Assembly: GCA_031280435.1 (NCBI GenBank)
Contig: JAITGS010000002.1
Location: 1-53,238 of the forward strand
Source: Tannerellaceae bacterium
GTDB lineage: Bacteria > Bacteroidota > Bacteroidia > Bacteroidales > Tannerellaceae
Length of the DNA stretch: 53,238 bases
Direction: 5' to 3'
Each line of letters starts with the position of its first letter. Within the stretch, counting starts at the first letter, position 1. The notes under the pieces are model-generated. The model saw only the letters and a program-made list of their open reading frames with translations. It ran no database searches and was not told where the DNA came from. A program made the translations under genes and the position numbers. Positions 52,439-53,238 of this stretch are shown here, one piece after another.

Positions 52439-53238
52439 ATGAAAAAAAGTATTTCTATTTGTATTGCAATGAGCCTGATTTCCTTTTTGGGAACGGCTCA
52501 GGTCAAGAATGTGGACGTTGATAATGTTGGTCTCGAGTATGTTTCTCGAGGCTTACCGACTCAGCCTCAAGATCCTGTATATTTTGAGTATACAGCCAGG
52601 GTTATATCTGTGGGAGTGGCGAAAAATTATGTTGCACTTGGGGAAATAGCTGACGCTATGTACATTGAGGGGCAAAAAAAGATTGGAGATCCGGAGCAAT
52701 CCCTTTTACATGTGGAATTAGCGCTGGGAAATATTGTAATAAAAAGCAGCGATGTTAAAGAGCGCAAGGAGGAAGACAAAGACAAAAACGGCAATGTCAC
52801 GAAAACTGTCCATTACTATAAAATGGTGGTGGAATATTATTATGAGGCGGTATATAGAATCTACAAAGATGGGAAATTGCATAAGACGGGCTCTGCTTTA
52901 AGCCGCTCAACGTTCAGATATGAGTCTGAAGAGTACAAGACGCACAAGGCTGCCGTGGATTTCTGGACTAATAATAAGGATGCGCATGTATCTAACTTTT
53001 ACATTCTCTGTGCGGGAAATGCTCTTGAGTACCTGAATACTATGCTGTCTGAGCAATACGGCTTTCCAATCAAAAAGAAGTATGACATTATCAAGCATAT
53101 CGACACTAAGAAGCACGATGAAAATACTCCGTTCCGGGCGGCTGCGGCTGCGTTGAAGGCTGAAATTGAGGCTATGACGGCGGATAAAGCTATGAACAGG
53201 AGTAAGGTTGAGCCGCTGATAGAATATTTCCGGGGGAT
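52439..53238 (+). CDS. Exported protein of unknown function, cut by the window end
   Basis: The frame is open from ATG 52439 to the window end (266 codons, no stop). It begins with a signal peptide (KSISICIAMSLISFLGTAQ) followed by VKNVDVDNVGLEYVSRGLP. The middle is rich in Lys, Glu and Tyr (DVKERKEEDKDKNGNV, VVEYYYEAVYRIYKDGK). A helical part comes after it (NFYILCAGNALEYLNTMLS, AAAAALKAEIEAM), which may be repeat-type helices. It resembles nothing I can name. It should be periplasmic or surface-bound. It has its own full promoter and may lead an operon beyond the window. Confidence 0.8.
   Translation, partial: MKKSISICIAMSLISFLGTAQVKNVDVDNVGLEYVSRGLPTQPQDPVYFEYTARVISVGVAKNYVALGEIADAMYIEGQKKIGDPEQSLLHVELALGNIVIKSSDVKERKEEDKDKNGNVTKTVHYYKMVVEYYYEAVYRIYKDGKLHKTGSALSRSTFRYESEEYKTHKAAVDFWTNNKDAHVSNFYILCAGNALEYLNTMLSEQYGFPIKKKYDIIKHIDTKKHDENTPFRAAAAALKAEIEAMTADKAMNRSKVEPLIEYFRG

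Overview
The window looks like a chromosome segment of a GC-rich member of the Bacteroidales. The promoters fit the Bacteroidetes consensus (TAnnTTTG at -7, TTTG or TTG about 19-21 bp upstream). The gene content fits as well: DPP-IV, a two-subunit indolepyruvate oxidoreductase, a PG0541-type efflux accessory gene, DUF3575/DUF3868 proteins, and a lamin-tail protein with a possible type IX sorting tail. The family cannot be fixed from sequence alone; Tannerellaceae, Porphyromonadaceae or Rikenellaceae are all possible.

Layout. 1-2600 is the AT-richer end of an integrated mobile element: a partial small gene, a small membrane protein, a RhuM-like DNA-binding protein and a tyrosine integrase. 2974-8781 holds an exported beta-helix protein, an agarase-like lipoprotein glycosidase and an AraC regulator. 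8874-10811 (minus) holds a TPR protein and asd. 10930-17326 holds a lamin-tail protein, an orphan DUF3575/DUF3868 pair and priA. 17295-22844 (minus) is a very large alpha-2-macroglobulin. 23571-30602 holds DPP-IV, lipA, yraN (minus), a small basic protein with tadA, and uvrA. 31022-32563 is an exported Gfo/Idh/MocA oxidoreductase. 32659-39470 (minus) is a five-gene RND efflux operon (tolC-like, adaptor, permease, PG0541-like, response regulator). 40295-44241 holds an outer-membrane barrel protein, iorA/iorB and mltG. Then follow tRNA-Ser(GCU), a YoeB-type toxin-antitoxin pair, an SPFH protein, a 1410-residue double acyl-CoA-dehydratase activase, and two unrecognised proteins, the last cut by the window end.

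The most unusual feature is not a gene. Seven long intergenic gaps each carry a tandem array. The repeat sequence differs completely from gap to gap, yet the period is nearly constant: 41-42 bp, or 21 bp as half of it, close to four or two turns of B-DNA. Nearly every unit contains a short dyad. In one array the dyad arms change in a compensatory way, and in three arrays units or half-units occur in inverted orientation. One array sits inside a roughly 300-bp foldback with ~83-bp inverted ends. All seven lie upstream of at least one gene start; the short gaps between convergent genes have none. I know of no named family that matches, and I regard this as the best candidate for an undescribed system here.
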